Source: Isoetes taiwanensis
Lineage: Eukaryota; Streptophyta; Lycopodiopsida; Isoetales; Isoetaceae
DNA length: 64,000 nt
NCBI GenBank assembly: GCA_021234155.1
Contig: JAJEKV010000013.1
Coordinates: 18,847,873-18,911,872, forward strand
Direction of reading: 5' to 3'
Shown here piece after piece: positions 23,901 to 33,498 of this stretch. The translations under genes were made by a program, and so were the position numbers. Each line of letters starts with the position of its first letter. The stretch's first letter is position 1. The notes below the pieces were generated by a model. The model did no database searches. It saw nothing but the letters and a program-made list of their open reading frames with translations, and was not told the origin of the DNA.

Positions 23901-24326
23901 TGTAGTGCTGGTATTGGCATTGGTGATGCCCCCGTCCTGTACAGTTTCTCCAGGTATTTCTCCCATCCGGCTGCCCCAGTGATGTCTTGCTCATTTTCGG
24001 TTTTCATATTCCCACCTCCTTTCTTTTTAAATCCCTTCCAAAAATTTCGGGGATGCCTTTTCAACAGTTTGGCGAGGCCCCATTGGTACTGTACCAAATT
24101 TTTGTTCCTTTTTAACTTCAGCATTCTTAGGTATGCCGCTCTTTCTGTCTGATACATCTCTTTTCCTATATGCTCTTTGACCTTTCTTTTTTGCTCCCTG
24201 CATTCCTCATCATACCATATAGAGGCCTTAAAAGCATTGCTCTTCCTGGGTCTCTTTCTTTTACCGAATACTTATGTTGCCACTTTAACCATCATGTCAT
24301 TAAGGGTGTTGCCATTCTCATCTGCC

Positions 24327-24980
24327 TTATGCTTCCCCCATTCCCATTTTCCCATTTCTGCCATGACCGATTGTAGGAACGTATCTGTATACTTTTCCTG
24401 AAATTGGATTTTTATTTTCCCCTTCTCTTTCTCCATTTCCTATTTCGTGTGTGCTATCAACCTGTATCGGCTCGCCCCCTTTGAGCGTTAGCTGTATGGG
24501 TCTGTGGCTTTTCCTTTCCCCTTCGGCCACTCCATTAGCATAAATCCTGCAACAATTTCTACTGCTTGTCCATTCATAATCACATAATCCAATATACTCT
24601 TCCCGTGTGTGTTCTGGCTCGTGACATTCCCTGTTCTTCCCCATTTTTGTACCCCATTGGCTATGACGACCCCCGTCACCATGCACACTTCGAGTAGTAA
24701 TTCGCCTTTGGCATTGATGTCTGCCTTGTCTTCTGTATCCCTCTTCCACTCCTGTGTTCTTGCTGTGTATATCACCTGACCATTTGTTTCATACTTGTGT
24801 TTTGTGCTTGTTCCTGTCCTGTTCTGGCATTTAAATCCCCTATGAGAATCATTGGCTCCTATTCCTTCCATTTCATCATGCTTTCCCCCAGGTCTAACAG
24901 CTCTAGTTTGTCACTATTTGGCGGGTGGTATGCTATGATCAGAATTAGATCTTGTTTGTTTTGCAATTGGATATTTAGGA
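24327..24980 (-). pseudogene. LINE endonuclease (partial, frameshifted)
   Basis: The AP-like endonuclease nicks target DNA for target-primed reverse transcription. The clearest motif is ILIGDLNARTG, whose coding bases include 24,823-24,840. Upstream in the same domain is IIAYHPPNS, the usual Y-x-P-P/H segment. Downstream is GKSILDYVIMNG (about 24,580-24,620), the S-x-x-D-Y region of these nucleases. The N-terminal part with the first catalytic residues is missing through truncation. An in-frame stop before MILIGDLN and a shift near 24,750 show that it is dead. The adjacent reverse transcriptase on the same strand confirms the call. Confidence 0.85.
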
Positions 24981-25199
24981 CCATGTATCTTTAAGTTGTA
25001 GCATTTATTTAAGAAGCTATTTGTAGGATATCATATAATGCTATTTTGTCAATACATTGGTAAGAAAAAAGTTTAACCCCACATACAAGATAGACGATTA
25101 CAAAAATTTGCATATCAGGCCTGGGCAGCTTGAACTGAAGTGGCATGACATTTGAATTATCACGCGTAGCTATGATGGCTAGGATATATGCAAACAAAA

Positions 25200-25369
25200 G
25201 TCAATAAAGATTACCTTAATCAAGTAAACTTTTTTTTGCAAATTAACACCATTATACAAGGTGTTCATAATACGGACAATGGATGCATCAATAATAGAAT
25301 AGAATAGAATAGCATAGTGCCTATCCTTATCAACATCCTCAATCACCAACCCATCAGCAAAAGAGGTCT
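25200..25369 (-). pseudogene. CUL1: Cullin-1 exon fragment carrying a simple-repeat insertion
   Basis: After an acceptor (CTGCAG at 25,375-25,370, minus strand) the sequence encodes VIEDVDKDRHYAI and then IDASIVRIM. This is the conserved stretch just before the neddylation lysine region of plant CUL1, the scaffold of SCF ubiquitin ligases. The two pieces are separated by five extra codons from an AATAG-type run (25,291-25,314), which keeps the frame. After IVRIMNT the similarity stops, so the neddylation site and winged helix are missing. The exon is a relic and is on the same strand as the HPP fragment next to it. Confidence 0.8.
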
Positions 25370-25434
25370 CTGCAGTTGACAGGTACAATTAGAAAAAATA
25401 GACAAATAAATTCACATTGAATAAATAGACCTTT

Positions 25435-25530
25435 ATTCGTCAGTAAATTTTGCAGTGAATTCAAAAACATCATTTTTGCAAACAGTTTTTGTATTTGGCC
25501 CCTTTAACAGTATCTTGTATTTAGCACATG
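25435..25530 (-). pseudogene. CUL1: Cullin-1 exon fragment fused in frame to HPP sequence
   Basis: The minus strand encodes [25 protein letters not shown] up to a stop; the parts PNTKT and NDVFEF-KFTD are the cullin homology region of plant CUL1, directly preceding the segment found at 25.2-25.4 kb. A normal CUL1 would continue KMRRI; here a stop codon follows. Upstream the same frame runs without a stop through about 14 linker codons into the HPP exon at 25,571-25,704, giving a single chimeric frame. Confidence 0.75.
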
Positions 25531-25570
25531 ATACAAGATAATGGAATGTAATGGAATGTTCAATACATAC

Positions 25571-25704
25571 TTGTGCTGCTAGAAATTTAAGTGTGACAAA
25601 TAGAACTGCACATACTGCACCAAAAGGGGCTATTGTAAATGTCAAACCAAGTGGCTCCAATAACTTGTCCACTCCAACCATAGCTGCCATAGCTGCAAAA
25701 GTTC
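25571..25704 (-). pseudogene. HPP-family membrane protein, second exon fragment
   Basis: The exon lies between a good acceptor (TTTTTGTAG, AG at 25,706-25,705) and a donor (GT after 25,571), 134 nt. It encodes [20 protein letters not shown] and [17 protein letters not shown]. This is the start of the HPP domain of plant chloroplast-envelope HPP proteins, some of which transport nitrite. Two hydrophobic segments are visible. The normal next exon (Lys-Tyr-Asn start) is absent; a CUL1 fragment follows instead. VTLKFLAAQ replaces the usual Ala-Thr-Pro turn, so drift has begun. Confidence 0.85.
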
Positions 25705-25866
25705 CTACAAAAACAAAAAACGAAAATAATAAAAACACAGAAATTACATCCCAATAGCTTAAAAGCTCCTATATCCAAAAAAAAACCACAAAAATTACAT
25801 CCCAATAGCTTAAAAGAAACCCCATTTCTTCCCATATGAGGCTAACAGACAGAGAAAAATCCATAC

Positions 25867-25990
25867 CTGTAGCAGGCCAGACAATATCACTTAACCATTT
25901 TCCTTCAGCCCCTTTTCCTGGAGCTCCAGACAGTGCGCCAAGTGTAGCAGCATTTGCTCTAACAGAGAACCTAACTTTTGAAGTTGAAGG
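25867..25990 (-). pseudogene. HPP-family protein, first exon fragment (transit-peptide end)
   Basis: The minus strand encodes KLQPSTSKVRFSVRANAATL, Ser/Arg/Ala-rich and low in acid residues like the end of a chloroplast transit peptide, then GKWLSDIVWPAT, which leads into the HPP domain. The donor (CTACAG then GTATGG) and the 162-bp intron to the next exon are intact. In the intron a 24-bp piece (AATTACATCCCAATAGCTTA and neighbours) is present twice. No start codon in frame is seen, so the 5' end of the gene was not captured or has decayed. Confidence 0.75.
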
Positions 25991-26338
25991 TTGAAGCTTT
26001 GTAAGAGTAGTTAATTTCAGGTGGGTTTTTCATCATGTGGGGAATTTTATTTGGAGGGTTTTTTTGGAGATGGCTTGGAGGGTTCCATGGGAGAATATTC
26101 CTTAGAATATTCTATTGTTGCATGCTTCACCAGTCGCCATTTTTTTTCATGTAGCAAAATTCACTATAAGACCTTCGAACATAAAACAATTTTGATGAAC
26201 ATGTGTAGTGTGAAGGTTATAACATATGCATACCATAATGAAATCAAGTTGAGTCGACATTTAGCGAAATCGTTGATTACCACACTAATAACTACTATAA
26301 TTTGATATGGGAATCTTCCTACCAAGAACTGTTTTTCC
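25991..26338. other. No recognised gene
   Basis: This AT-rich gap separates the captured exons from the MULE transposase. A 94-codon plus-strand frame is Gly/Phe-rich at its start and has no domain. If a MULE terminal inverted repeat exists on this side it should lie here or left of 25,200. I could not identify one. Confidence 0.4.
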
Positions 26339-26896
26339 TCAGGCGAGGACCCTTTGGAGAACATCCTCTGTCAATACAGGCTGAATGATGTCCAAGAAAA
26401 ACCTGGGGTTGTGGTTTAGGACTTTCGCAAATACGTACATCAGATGTTTGCATGGAATGTATATCTTTTTCAGTTCTCTACCCATGAAATCCGGGCATGT
26501 GCAGGTGGGATGCTTGCATACCCTCACTGTATAAGTTGATTCTGGTCGACGCAACTGGTATGCAACATCCCTGTTGGTGATATTGACCTTTACAGACTCA
26601 ATATCACACTCCAGTTGTAAAGCTTGATTAAGCTTTGTTTCAGCTTCTACATAAAGCTTCCCTCGTTTGTTCATGCGCTTGCCAAAACGTTCCATGAAGT
26701 GGACAGAGCCGTTCAAAGTAGAAGAATTCACACTAGCCATATCGGGCATTGAGTTCCGTGGGGTAATCCCTCTAACGGAATAGTTCCCTATCTCCAATGT
26801 TTCCAACTCTGCACTAGTTATATTTACTCCTTTTGCCCGCCGGGATCTAGTCGGTATGGCTATGATGCCCGGTACTGGATAGTAAGTATGTCGCAC
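26339..26896 (-). pseudogene. MULE transposase C-terminal SWIM zinc finger
   Basis: An open frame of 185 codons ends with a clear SWIM finger: CTCPDFMGRELKKIYIPCKH, which is C-x-C-x14-C-x-H (residues about 131-150). SWIM fingers close most MULE transposases and related FAR1/FHY3 proteins. No FAR1-type N-terminus is seen, so the transposase reading is preferred. Confidence 0.85.
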
Positions 26897-27533
26897 ATTC
26901 CGAGGACAAAACCAAAATCTTTTGTGACCTCTCTCCCATTTACTTTCCTTTGCCCAATTGAAACATGGTGCAATAGTAGACTCATACGAACTTTATTAAT
27001 TTCAAAGATTGCATCTTCGACCATTGGACTTTATTCTACCTTGACATCTTATTTTACTACCGGGGCTCGTTCTTCTAATAGCCCATTCCCCCGGCAAAGC
27101 AAATCGTACTCTGTACAAGGTATGTAGCATCATCAAATATTATATTCCGCGCTTTGAAGCATCCACCCTAACTCTAGACCGGTATGGGCCCTCTTGTCCG
27201 GACGATGGCTACCGAGAACCCACATCCTTATTATATTCCGTGCTATCCCTTGTCCTTTTTAGCAGCCCGATTGTTTCCTCCCGAACTCGCATGAATGGGC
27301 CTTTAAACCACTATGTAAAACCGCCGAGTTGATTAAATGACACAAGCAGATGGAGTAACGTTACTAGTCACTGGAGTCCCCATTCTGCGCATTAAGGTAT
27401 CCATCCCTGGACCTATTCCAACAAAATTGTGTTCTCTATGTGCTTTGCACTTTGCACTTTGCAGCCACGCTTTCGTCGATCGCATGCAAGCATGCATCGC
27501 ATAAGGATAATTTATTCACGTACCCTCTTGATG

Positions 27534-28230
27534 CTAGCCAACTAGCATGCATGCATTCGATAGATTAGTGTTAGGGATTTGAGCTGCAGTTGCTAGATTC
27601 ACTCCATCCTCCATGAAGTTGCCCCATCTGCTCACTCTTTGATGCCACCATGCTAGCCACGATCCTAATGAACTTATGTCTGAAGGGCTAGTTTTTCCAG
27701 GCCACCAACTGACAATTTTTTGAAATGCAACCTCAGCATCCTCTGCAGTGGGTGCTGATCTCCATGCCCTGCACAAATTTAGATGCTCTTGTCTATGCTC
27801 TTGGAATATGTACTTTTTTGTGTGTCGCTAAAGACATTGTTCCCAATGGAACTTACAGCCACGTTCCTTTCCTTCCATGGGCTGGCCATCATTGAACACA
27901 ACCCGAATTGCATTCCAATTAGCCTGAGCTTCGTCTGCCATGAATCCTTTGAATCGAAAGGTGTGGTGAGTTCTTTAATATCATAACTTTGTTTAGCTTT
28001 GTCCAGAACTTTATCTGAGCTTCCGTATCCTCCGTTTTCATGTCACATGTTGCTATTGTAAGAAGGCAACACATGCTGTACATTTCAGAAATTACAGTAA
28101 GTAAATAAAAAATTTGAAAGGGCAAGTGAAAGACATGATGAAAAAAATATCACCTTGGGTCATACACATGACAAGCTAAAGTAGTCCACCCAACAGTGCG
28201 TTTTACGTGGTCAAAATGTACCCAAGAGCT
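27534..28230 (-). pseudogene. MULE transposase catalytic (DDE) region
   Basis: In order on the minus strand I read HFDHVKRTVGWTTLACHVYD, then TIATCDMKTEDTEAQIKFW, then GFMADEAQANWNAIRVVF, then KFHWEQCL with RHTKKYI, then LCRAWRSAPTAEDAEVAF and the Trp-rich SLGSWLAWWHQR. The aspartates in CDM and MADEA and the glutamate in FHWEQ are candidate catalytic residues. The pieces lie in different frames or are separated by short introns, and a stop follows WEQCL. Confidence 0.8.
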
Positions 28231-28501
28231 TTCTAAATCTCCTCCTGGACGCATTCGATTGACAAGTTCCACTCCAAAACCTGCTCCTGTTGTGGACATT
28301 TTGAAGCATTTTCTTCATCATGAAGTTGGTATGGAAATTTGGAACCGTGGAAAAATTGGTATTTGCAGTGCTGTTTTAAGTATATGATCTTTCCAACTTC
28401 ATCTTTTTGGTGGACTTTACTTTCAAGACTCTTATTTATCCATTGGCGATCCTACAACAGACCAATTTTTTAGAGAATAAAAATAATCAAACAACTACAA
28501 T

Positions 28502-29212
28502 TTAAACTTGAGTGTAAGAATACCTTCTTTTGTTGCAAAAAGGTTGAAGTTGCTTCAAAAGATTGTCTATTTTATCTCTCCCCATTTGTATGTCATCACA
28601 ATCAGTAGTTGTGATCAAGTTGTTGACAGTGAGCTCCATAGCTACCTCCATCTGAATCTGTTTTGCACCCTTCTTGCTTCCTATGGAAGCATTAACTCTA
28701 CTATTGACCATTTGGTGCAGCAAATGTATTTCTTCACGAGTTGGAGGAGTTCTGATAGGATGTTCATGTAAACCAACATGAATGGATAATCTTGTGTGCA
28801 TGGCTTCGTCAGGTATAACATAATATATCACGCAACTGCATAGTGCGAGACACGTTGGCTGCTCCTCACAGTACTCACAAGCTAGAATTCCATGAGTACG
28901 GGATATAGGACCAAGTGCAGGTAGTTGCTTCATAGTTCCCTTCCACTGGACATCATTTGGCACACTTCTGGAAAGAAAATAGTCACACGTTGGATTCATG
29001 CACCTTAAATGACCACAGCACTTGGAATATTTAACTATGCCATCGAATGAGTGACTTGTCTTCTCGGGTTTCGTCCAGAGATGTGGATCAAACTTTCTTT
29101 CCATGCCTGCCATAGAATTCAAATCATCTGGAGGTAGCTCAAATACCACATTGCCATTGTAATTAGAGGGTAGATGTCTCACTGATATTGGTGCAGTAAC
29201 AGATGAACACAA
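28502..29212 (-). pseudogene. MULE transposase N-terminal zinc-rich region
   Basis: An open frame of 236 codons. Residues about 60-80 read YSKCCGHLRCMNPTCDYF and residues about 110-130 read LACEYCEEQPTCLALCSC, giving two clusters of closely spaced cysteines, followed by TRLSIHVGLHEHPI. Regions like this bind the terminal repeats in MULE transposases. The frame extends upstream past its first ATG (FVTRFEGTPIILEAS), so the true start is further right. Confidence 0.8.
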
Positions 29213-29638
29213 TCTCTTAAGTTTGCTAGATCCAAAGCTATCAACAAGTGTTTGAAACGTGGAAACAATGTTTACAGTACTCTCAAGAATATGCTGGATC
29301 GGACTATCAACAATTATTGGTGCATGGGGAGTACTGGCCTCAAGAATAATAGGTGTGCCTTCGAATCGCGTGACAAAGTTCCGTTACGGTGCTAGGGCCA
29401 CATACACACTCGCCCCTCTTGATTCACAACTTCGTCAAGAAGAATTGTCATTCCTCTACCACTCTTGGATTGCACAACACACAATTTTTCATTACGAAAT
29501 ACTCTCACACAACCATTTCCTAGACAGTTGACATTCTCCATTCACAAAAGAGCATACCATTCTCAATGTTTTACCAGGTGATGAGATTATCACGTCGTTT
29601 GCAGTGAAAGAAAGAATCTCACAGTCGTTTGCAGCCAT

Positions 29639-29935
29639 TGCAACAACAAATAATTTCGTGCTACACAGACAACTCTCTCGCAGGAAACTAGACTACTAAA
29701 ACAAGAATAGCTTATTTGAAGACGTTGGACAATCAATTGAGGTCCTCAACATAATTAATTACTGTCACGAATATTCATAATTAATAAAGTGCACGCCAAC
29801 AATTTCGTATGTTAATTACAAAATGCAATATTTTCCGCCCGTTTAAAACGTTTAAATATTTTAGGGACATGCGACGTGTGATAATGTAGGCGTTAAAAAA
29901 TATTTGAGATTTGAAATGATTAAGATTTTCGAAAG
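29639..29935. other. Sequence upstream of the MULE transposase
   Basis: The DNA becomes strongly AT-rich to the right of the putative start codon. It may contain the transposase promoter and one terminal inverted repeat, but no repeat partner was recognised. Confidence 0.3.
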
Positions 29936-29950
29936 ATTTGGAACTTAATT

Positions 29951-30992
29951 TTTTTTTTTTTTTTGAAGAACTGCGGTCAGCAATATATTAAAAGAATGGT
30001 AATGTTACAAAGCAAGTGAGGAGGAAGGAGAACCCCCCAAAGAGACAAATTGATACCTCGACACTCCACAACAAAGCGCAACTCATCATTGCATAAACCC
30101 GACCATCACCATCTACCACACCCAAGAAGTCCCGCCAAATGGAAAACTTCCGCTCTACTAATCCGGGGAACACCAAAAGCTTTGAAATAGCTTGTACCCG
30201 AAGTCGAGGAATCGAGAGGTCTTGGGTCAGTCAATCCCTCCCCGAAGATCCACAACCGCCGCCTTCAAATCAACCACACCAACCAAGCCGCGACGGATGC
30301 AAGGCTTGCCGCCGCGACGAGCCGCCAAGCACCAGGATACACATGAAGCAGCAATTGTTGGCTATTCAATCTCACCAAACAGAGCCCTGACCCAATCCTG
30401 CAACCCGCAAATGAGGGCATAAAACCGTGACAATGCTCCACGCCTCACGATAAAGGCCACAACAAGGGCAAAGAGGGCTCACACCTGGCCTAAAACCGAC
30501 TCACAAGGACATTCACCTCGATATACGGAGCACCACCGCCACATAAGCACCCGAACCTTCGGTGGGGAAGTGAGCTCCATGTCCACGCCCAAACCGGCGC
30601 CATCGAGAACCCTAAGCCGCAGAGACCACTTGCCCGAAGGGGCAGAGTGTCATGAATAGCCAACACCCCAGAACAAGACCGCACAAAACAAGAAGATACA
30701 ACATCCGGATGAACCTTCCAAACCCGCACCACCACATCACCCCGAGGGACTATAGGTATGTGTAGCGGAATACTCCCGCCACTTGTTCCCGTGATAGCCG
30801 GCCATCGCCCTTCAGCGAAAAAGCGAGCTCGAAAAGAACTCCCACGAAGCTAGCCGACCATCCCAATACCAATCCTCCAAGGTGAGCACAGCAGCTCGCC
30901 TCCAACGTGGCCCAAGGCCCCGAGCATGCAGTGGCAGCCAGGGCAAGTACGCAGGAGGTAGAGGAACCCACAAGAAAGGAGAAGAGTGGTGA
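29951..30992 (-). mobile_element. Retroposon insertion with poly(T) end and 15-17-bp target duplication
   Basis: The sequence ATTTGGAACTTAATTT stands at 29,936-29,950 and again at 30,993-31,009. Just inside the left copy is a run of Ts, which is the poly(A) tail of a minus-strand insert. The 1.04-kb body is GC-rich compared with its flanks. On the minus strand a 62-codon frame near the tail ends in a hydrophobic, Trp/Phe-rich stretch. It may be the 3' remnant of a LINE or a retrocopied transcript mobilised by one. The TTAATTTT target fits the T-rich nick preference of L1-type endonucleases. Confidence 0.85.
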
Positions 30993-31009
30993 ATTTGGAA
31001 CTTAATTTT

Positions 31010-31120
31010 CTAACCATTGAAACTTAATTTTCGAACCTTAGGTTTGAATCTTAATTTTCGAACCATTGCAAATTCAAATTCGAACCATTGCAAATTCAAA
31101 CCAATTAGGCAAACGTGCTA
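31010..31120 (+). repeat. Short tandem motifs AACTTAATTTTCGAACC / CGAACCATTGCAAATTCAAA
   Basis: Variants of CTTAATTTTCGAACC occur three times and CGAACCATTGCAAATTCAAA twice within 110 bp. The retroposon target duplication is one member of this series, so the insertion hit an existing minisatellite. Confidence 0.8.
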
Positions 31121-31190
31121 TTATGTTGTCTCTGCTATTAGTTCTATTGCTATTAGTTCTATGTGGTCAACTGCGTTGGAGACTCAGTGC

Positions 31191-33046
31191 GTTGCAGACC
31201 CAGTGCGGCGGCGCACTTGATCCGGGAAGGTATGTAAAGTTTGAAAAACCAGAAGTGTGATAAGCCAGGTATGAGTTTGATAGATATGTTCACTGTGAAT
31301 GACGATTTCTGATAGGCCGGGTATGAGTCTGCAGACCTAGTGCGGCGGCGCACCCCATCTGGGAAGGTGAGCGAACTCAAACAGTAGACACAAATGTTTA
31401 GTTTCTCAGGACCTAAACTGGTAGATTTCCCAGATATTACACCTTATTTGTCATTATGGACTTCAACATTTTACAGTTCTGATTGCTTGCTTAAGGCCGG
31501 GCATGAGTCTGCAGACATAGTGCGGCGGCGCACCCCTTCTGGGAAGGTGAGCAAATTCAAACTCAGTACTTGCAATTCTGCTTTCTCCTTGCTTAAGCTT
31601 TTGCAATTCTACAGGTCTTTAGATATATGACTTAAACTGATATTTGTCTTTGTTGCTCACTTTGTTGATGGCAGTAAACTTTGTTGATGTTGGGGCAACA
31701 GGCTGCAGACCTAGTGCGGCGGCGCACCCCTTCTGGGAAGGTAAGTTCAAACATTCAAACTCTGCTGCTTAAGCCTCAAACAGCAGGTGGATATGGCCAA
31801 AGATGTGGCTATGTCAATCTAGCAATGGTTTCTTTGGCTGTAGCAATCTTTATATCAGGCTCTGATAGAAATATTTCTCCACTGCTTACTGAATTACGAC
31901 CATACTTCCTGCACAGTTTTTGTTGGTTTTGTCTATGATTTGAATTCTATTACTTCATCTTAGTCTCACTTCCACATCATAAATATTCCACGGATAGGTA
32001 CATGCTGTACACGAATTCCTGTAAAATCTATGAAATACTTTTCAATTGCAAAAAGGTGGATCCATACCTTTTGTTCTGCTATGTATGCCATAAATAATAT
32101 GCACACTCATGCTGCTCTGTTGTTGCCATAGATAGATAGATAGATAGTAGTTTTAACGTTAATGAAAATTATCATCACAATATCATACCAGTTTTTGCAA
32201 TTCTACAGGTCTTTAGATATATGACTTAAACTGATATTTGTCTTTGTTGCTCACTTTGTTGATGGCAGTAAACTTTGTTGATGTTGGGACAACAGGCTGC
32301 AGACCTAGTGCGGCGGCGCACCCCTTCTGGGAAAGTAAGTTCAAACATTCAAACTCTGCTGCTTAAGCCTCAAACTCTGTTTAAAGACTCTATTTTCCTG
32401 ATATTAGGCGACCTTCTTACTGCTGGGATCATATGCCGGGATCTAAGATCTTAGAGCTGCAATATCTATAACACAGAGAGCAGTTATCTAAGCTTGTAGT
32501 TATTAGCAAAAAGCTAGACCAGATAACTTCGTATTCTCTCTGTTCATGTATACAAGTGAAAAAAAGAAATTTTTACAGCATCCACTATTTCTAGATCTCA
32601 TTTATTTCACCTAAACTACTACACACGGAAATCAACTGCCTATTTCCTTAGAATAAAGCAGGAAAAGCCTGAAAAAGAATCATATGAAGCCCCTAATGAG
32701 GTGTGGAGTCTCGCATTATTGCTGCACAGAAATGTTTTTGTTGCTCACTTTGTTGATGGCAGTATACTTTGTTGATGTTGGGGCAACAGTCTGCAGACCT
32801 AGTGCGGCGGCACACCCCTTCTGGGAAGGTAAGTTCAAACATTCAAATTTTCATGACCACGTTCTCAAAACTTTGCTAATTCTGATAATTATGTGGTTTG
32901 TGCAGCTAGGTGTATCAGATTATGGGCCCAATCATAATACCATCTCCTGTTTGGGACTTTTAGATATATAATTTAAACTGATAGATGTCTTTGTTGATGT
33001 TGGGGCAACAATAGACCTAGTGATGTTGGGCGACCCTTCTGGAAAG
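31191..33046 (+). repeat. Array of seven 39-bp exon-like units, each followed by a splice donor
   Basis: A 39-bp segment built around CTGCAGACCTAGTGCGGCGG and CGCACCCCTTCTGGGAAG ends at 31,229, 31,366, 31,546, 31,740, 32,334, 32,828 and (degenerate) 33,046. Every copy is followed at once by GT (GTATG, GTGAGC or GTAAGT). Copies 2-6 are preceded by AG (ATGAG or CAACAG). Between units the sequence is much less conserved, except that copies 4 and 5 share about 180 bp. In one frame the unit reads CRPSAAAHPFWE and is open in copies 1-6; another frame, AADLVRRRTPSGK, is open in copies 2-6. The length is a multiple of three, so units could be added or skipped without changing frame. Confidence 0.85.
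32732..32828 (+). CDS. Putative first exon: signal peptide plus 39-bp unit (copy 6)
   Basis: From ATG 32,732 the frame reads MFLLLTLLMAVYFVDVGAT, a convincing signal-peptide or anchor sequence with a Leu-rich core and small residues at the end, then VCRPSAAAHPFWE and one further base before a GTAAGT donor. Joined to the exon at 33,416 the frame stays open and continues DPCQIVVIDGG. Copies 4 and 5 have the same hydrophobic stretch upstream but no ATG at the same point. The product would be a small secreted protein of unknown role. It could equally be that the T-rich stretch is only the polypyrimidine tract of an internal exon. Confidence 0.4.
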
Positions 33047-33415
33047 GTAAGTTCAAACATAATACCAAATCATTATACCATCTCCTGTTTGGGACTTTTA
33101 GAACTCATGCAGCTCAAACAATTGTTAAATGTGAGCGACCAGCAACTTCTGGAGCAGAAATAGCTAGGGAAAAGCAAAGGGACCATTGAGGTGGCATTAA
33201 TGCTAGGGTATTATTTGTTACTTTCACTGGTTACTTAATGATTGTAATGATTCTTAAACCATTGATTGTATGGACAGTATGTGCAGATTCTACAAAGTTA
33301 GTATGCAGAGCATGCATAAGAATTATATTGCCACCCTGAACTTAGTAACCTTGTCTTCGAAATGTTGACATCCCTTATGGATAATAATGTGGCTCTCTCT
33401 TCATCTTTTTGACAG

Positions 33416-33498
33416 ATCCATGTCAGATAGTTGTTATTGATGGTGGTGTCTCTAATTTGGTGACGGCGCACCTCTTCCAAAACGGTTGGCACTTTAAG
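33416..33498 (+). CDS. Putative second exon, small secreted protein or start of unknown gene
   Basis: The segment is bounded by TTTTTGACAG and by AAG then GTTCAA. It is 83 nt and encodes DPCQIVVIDGG followed by VSNLVTAHLFQNGWHFK. Its entry phase fits the exit phase of the 39-bp units. The part VTAHLFQNG resembles the AAAHPFWEG of the array, and the DNA is similar (GGCGCACC shared), so it may be an older relative of the unit. The weak donor may not be used; the frame stays open to 33,858. Confidence 0.35.

Larger units (their letters stand above)
21728..24985 (-). mobile_element. 5'-truncated LINE (jockey/CR1-like) with ATTCT-type tail
   Basis: On the minus strand, from right to left, the element has the second half of an AP-type endonuclease, a reverse transcriptase and a C-terminal zinc motif. 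The 3' end is ACGTTAATTT followed by TCTATTCTATTCTTATTC, a simple-repeat tail rather than poly(A). It starts abruptly near 24,985, inside the endonuclease domain, which is normal 5' truncation. The reading frame is split by several frameshifts. A copy of its 3' end lies at 4,566-5,086. I found no convincing target-site duplication. Confidence 0.9.
26339..29638 (-). pseudogene. MULE-type transposase, decayed, about 3.3 kb
   Basis: Read on the minus strand, the gene runs from a probable ATG at 29,638 (MAANDCEILSFTANDVII) through an N-terminal Cys-rich region, a DDE core and a C-terminal SWIM finger, the standard order in Mutator-like transposases. The first exon seems to end at a GTATGC donor near 29,564. 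Stops, frameshifts and possible introns split the rest. The N-terminal Cys cluster has the pattern HLRCMNPTCDYF, as in elements known to me mainly from mosses, lycophytes and ferns. The protein would excise and insert the transposon via terminal inverted repeats. I could not find those repeats by eye. HPP and CUL1 exons sit just beyond its 3' end on the same strand. Confidence 0.85.

Noticed and set aside
26339-26896. FAR1/FHY3-type transcription factor
   Set aside because: SWIM and DDE motifs are shared with MULEs, but the N-terminal region here is the Cys-rich type of the transposon and the gene is broken.
31191-33046. CRISPR-like array of 39-bp repeats
   Set aside because: Spacing is irregular (137-594 bp), the genome is eukaryotic, and every repeat is adjacent to splice-site consensus. 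An exon array explains it better.
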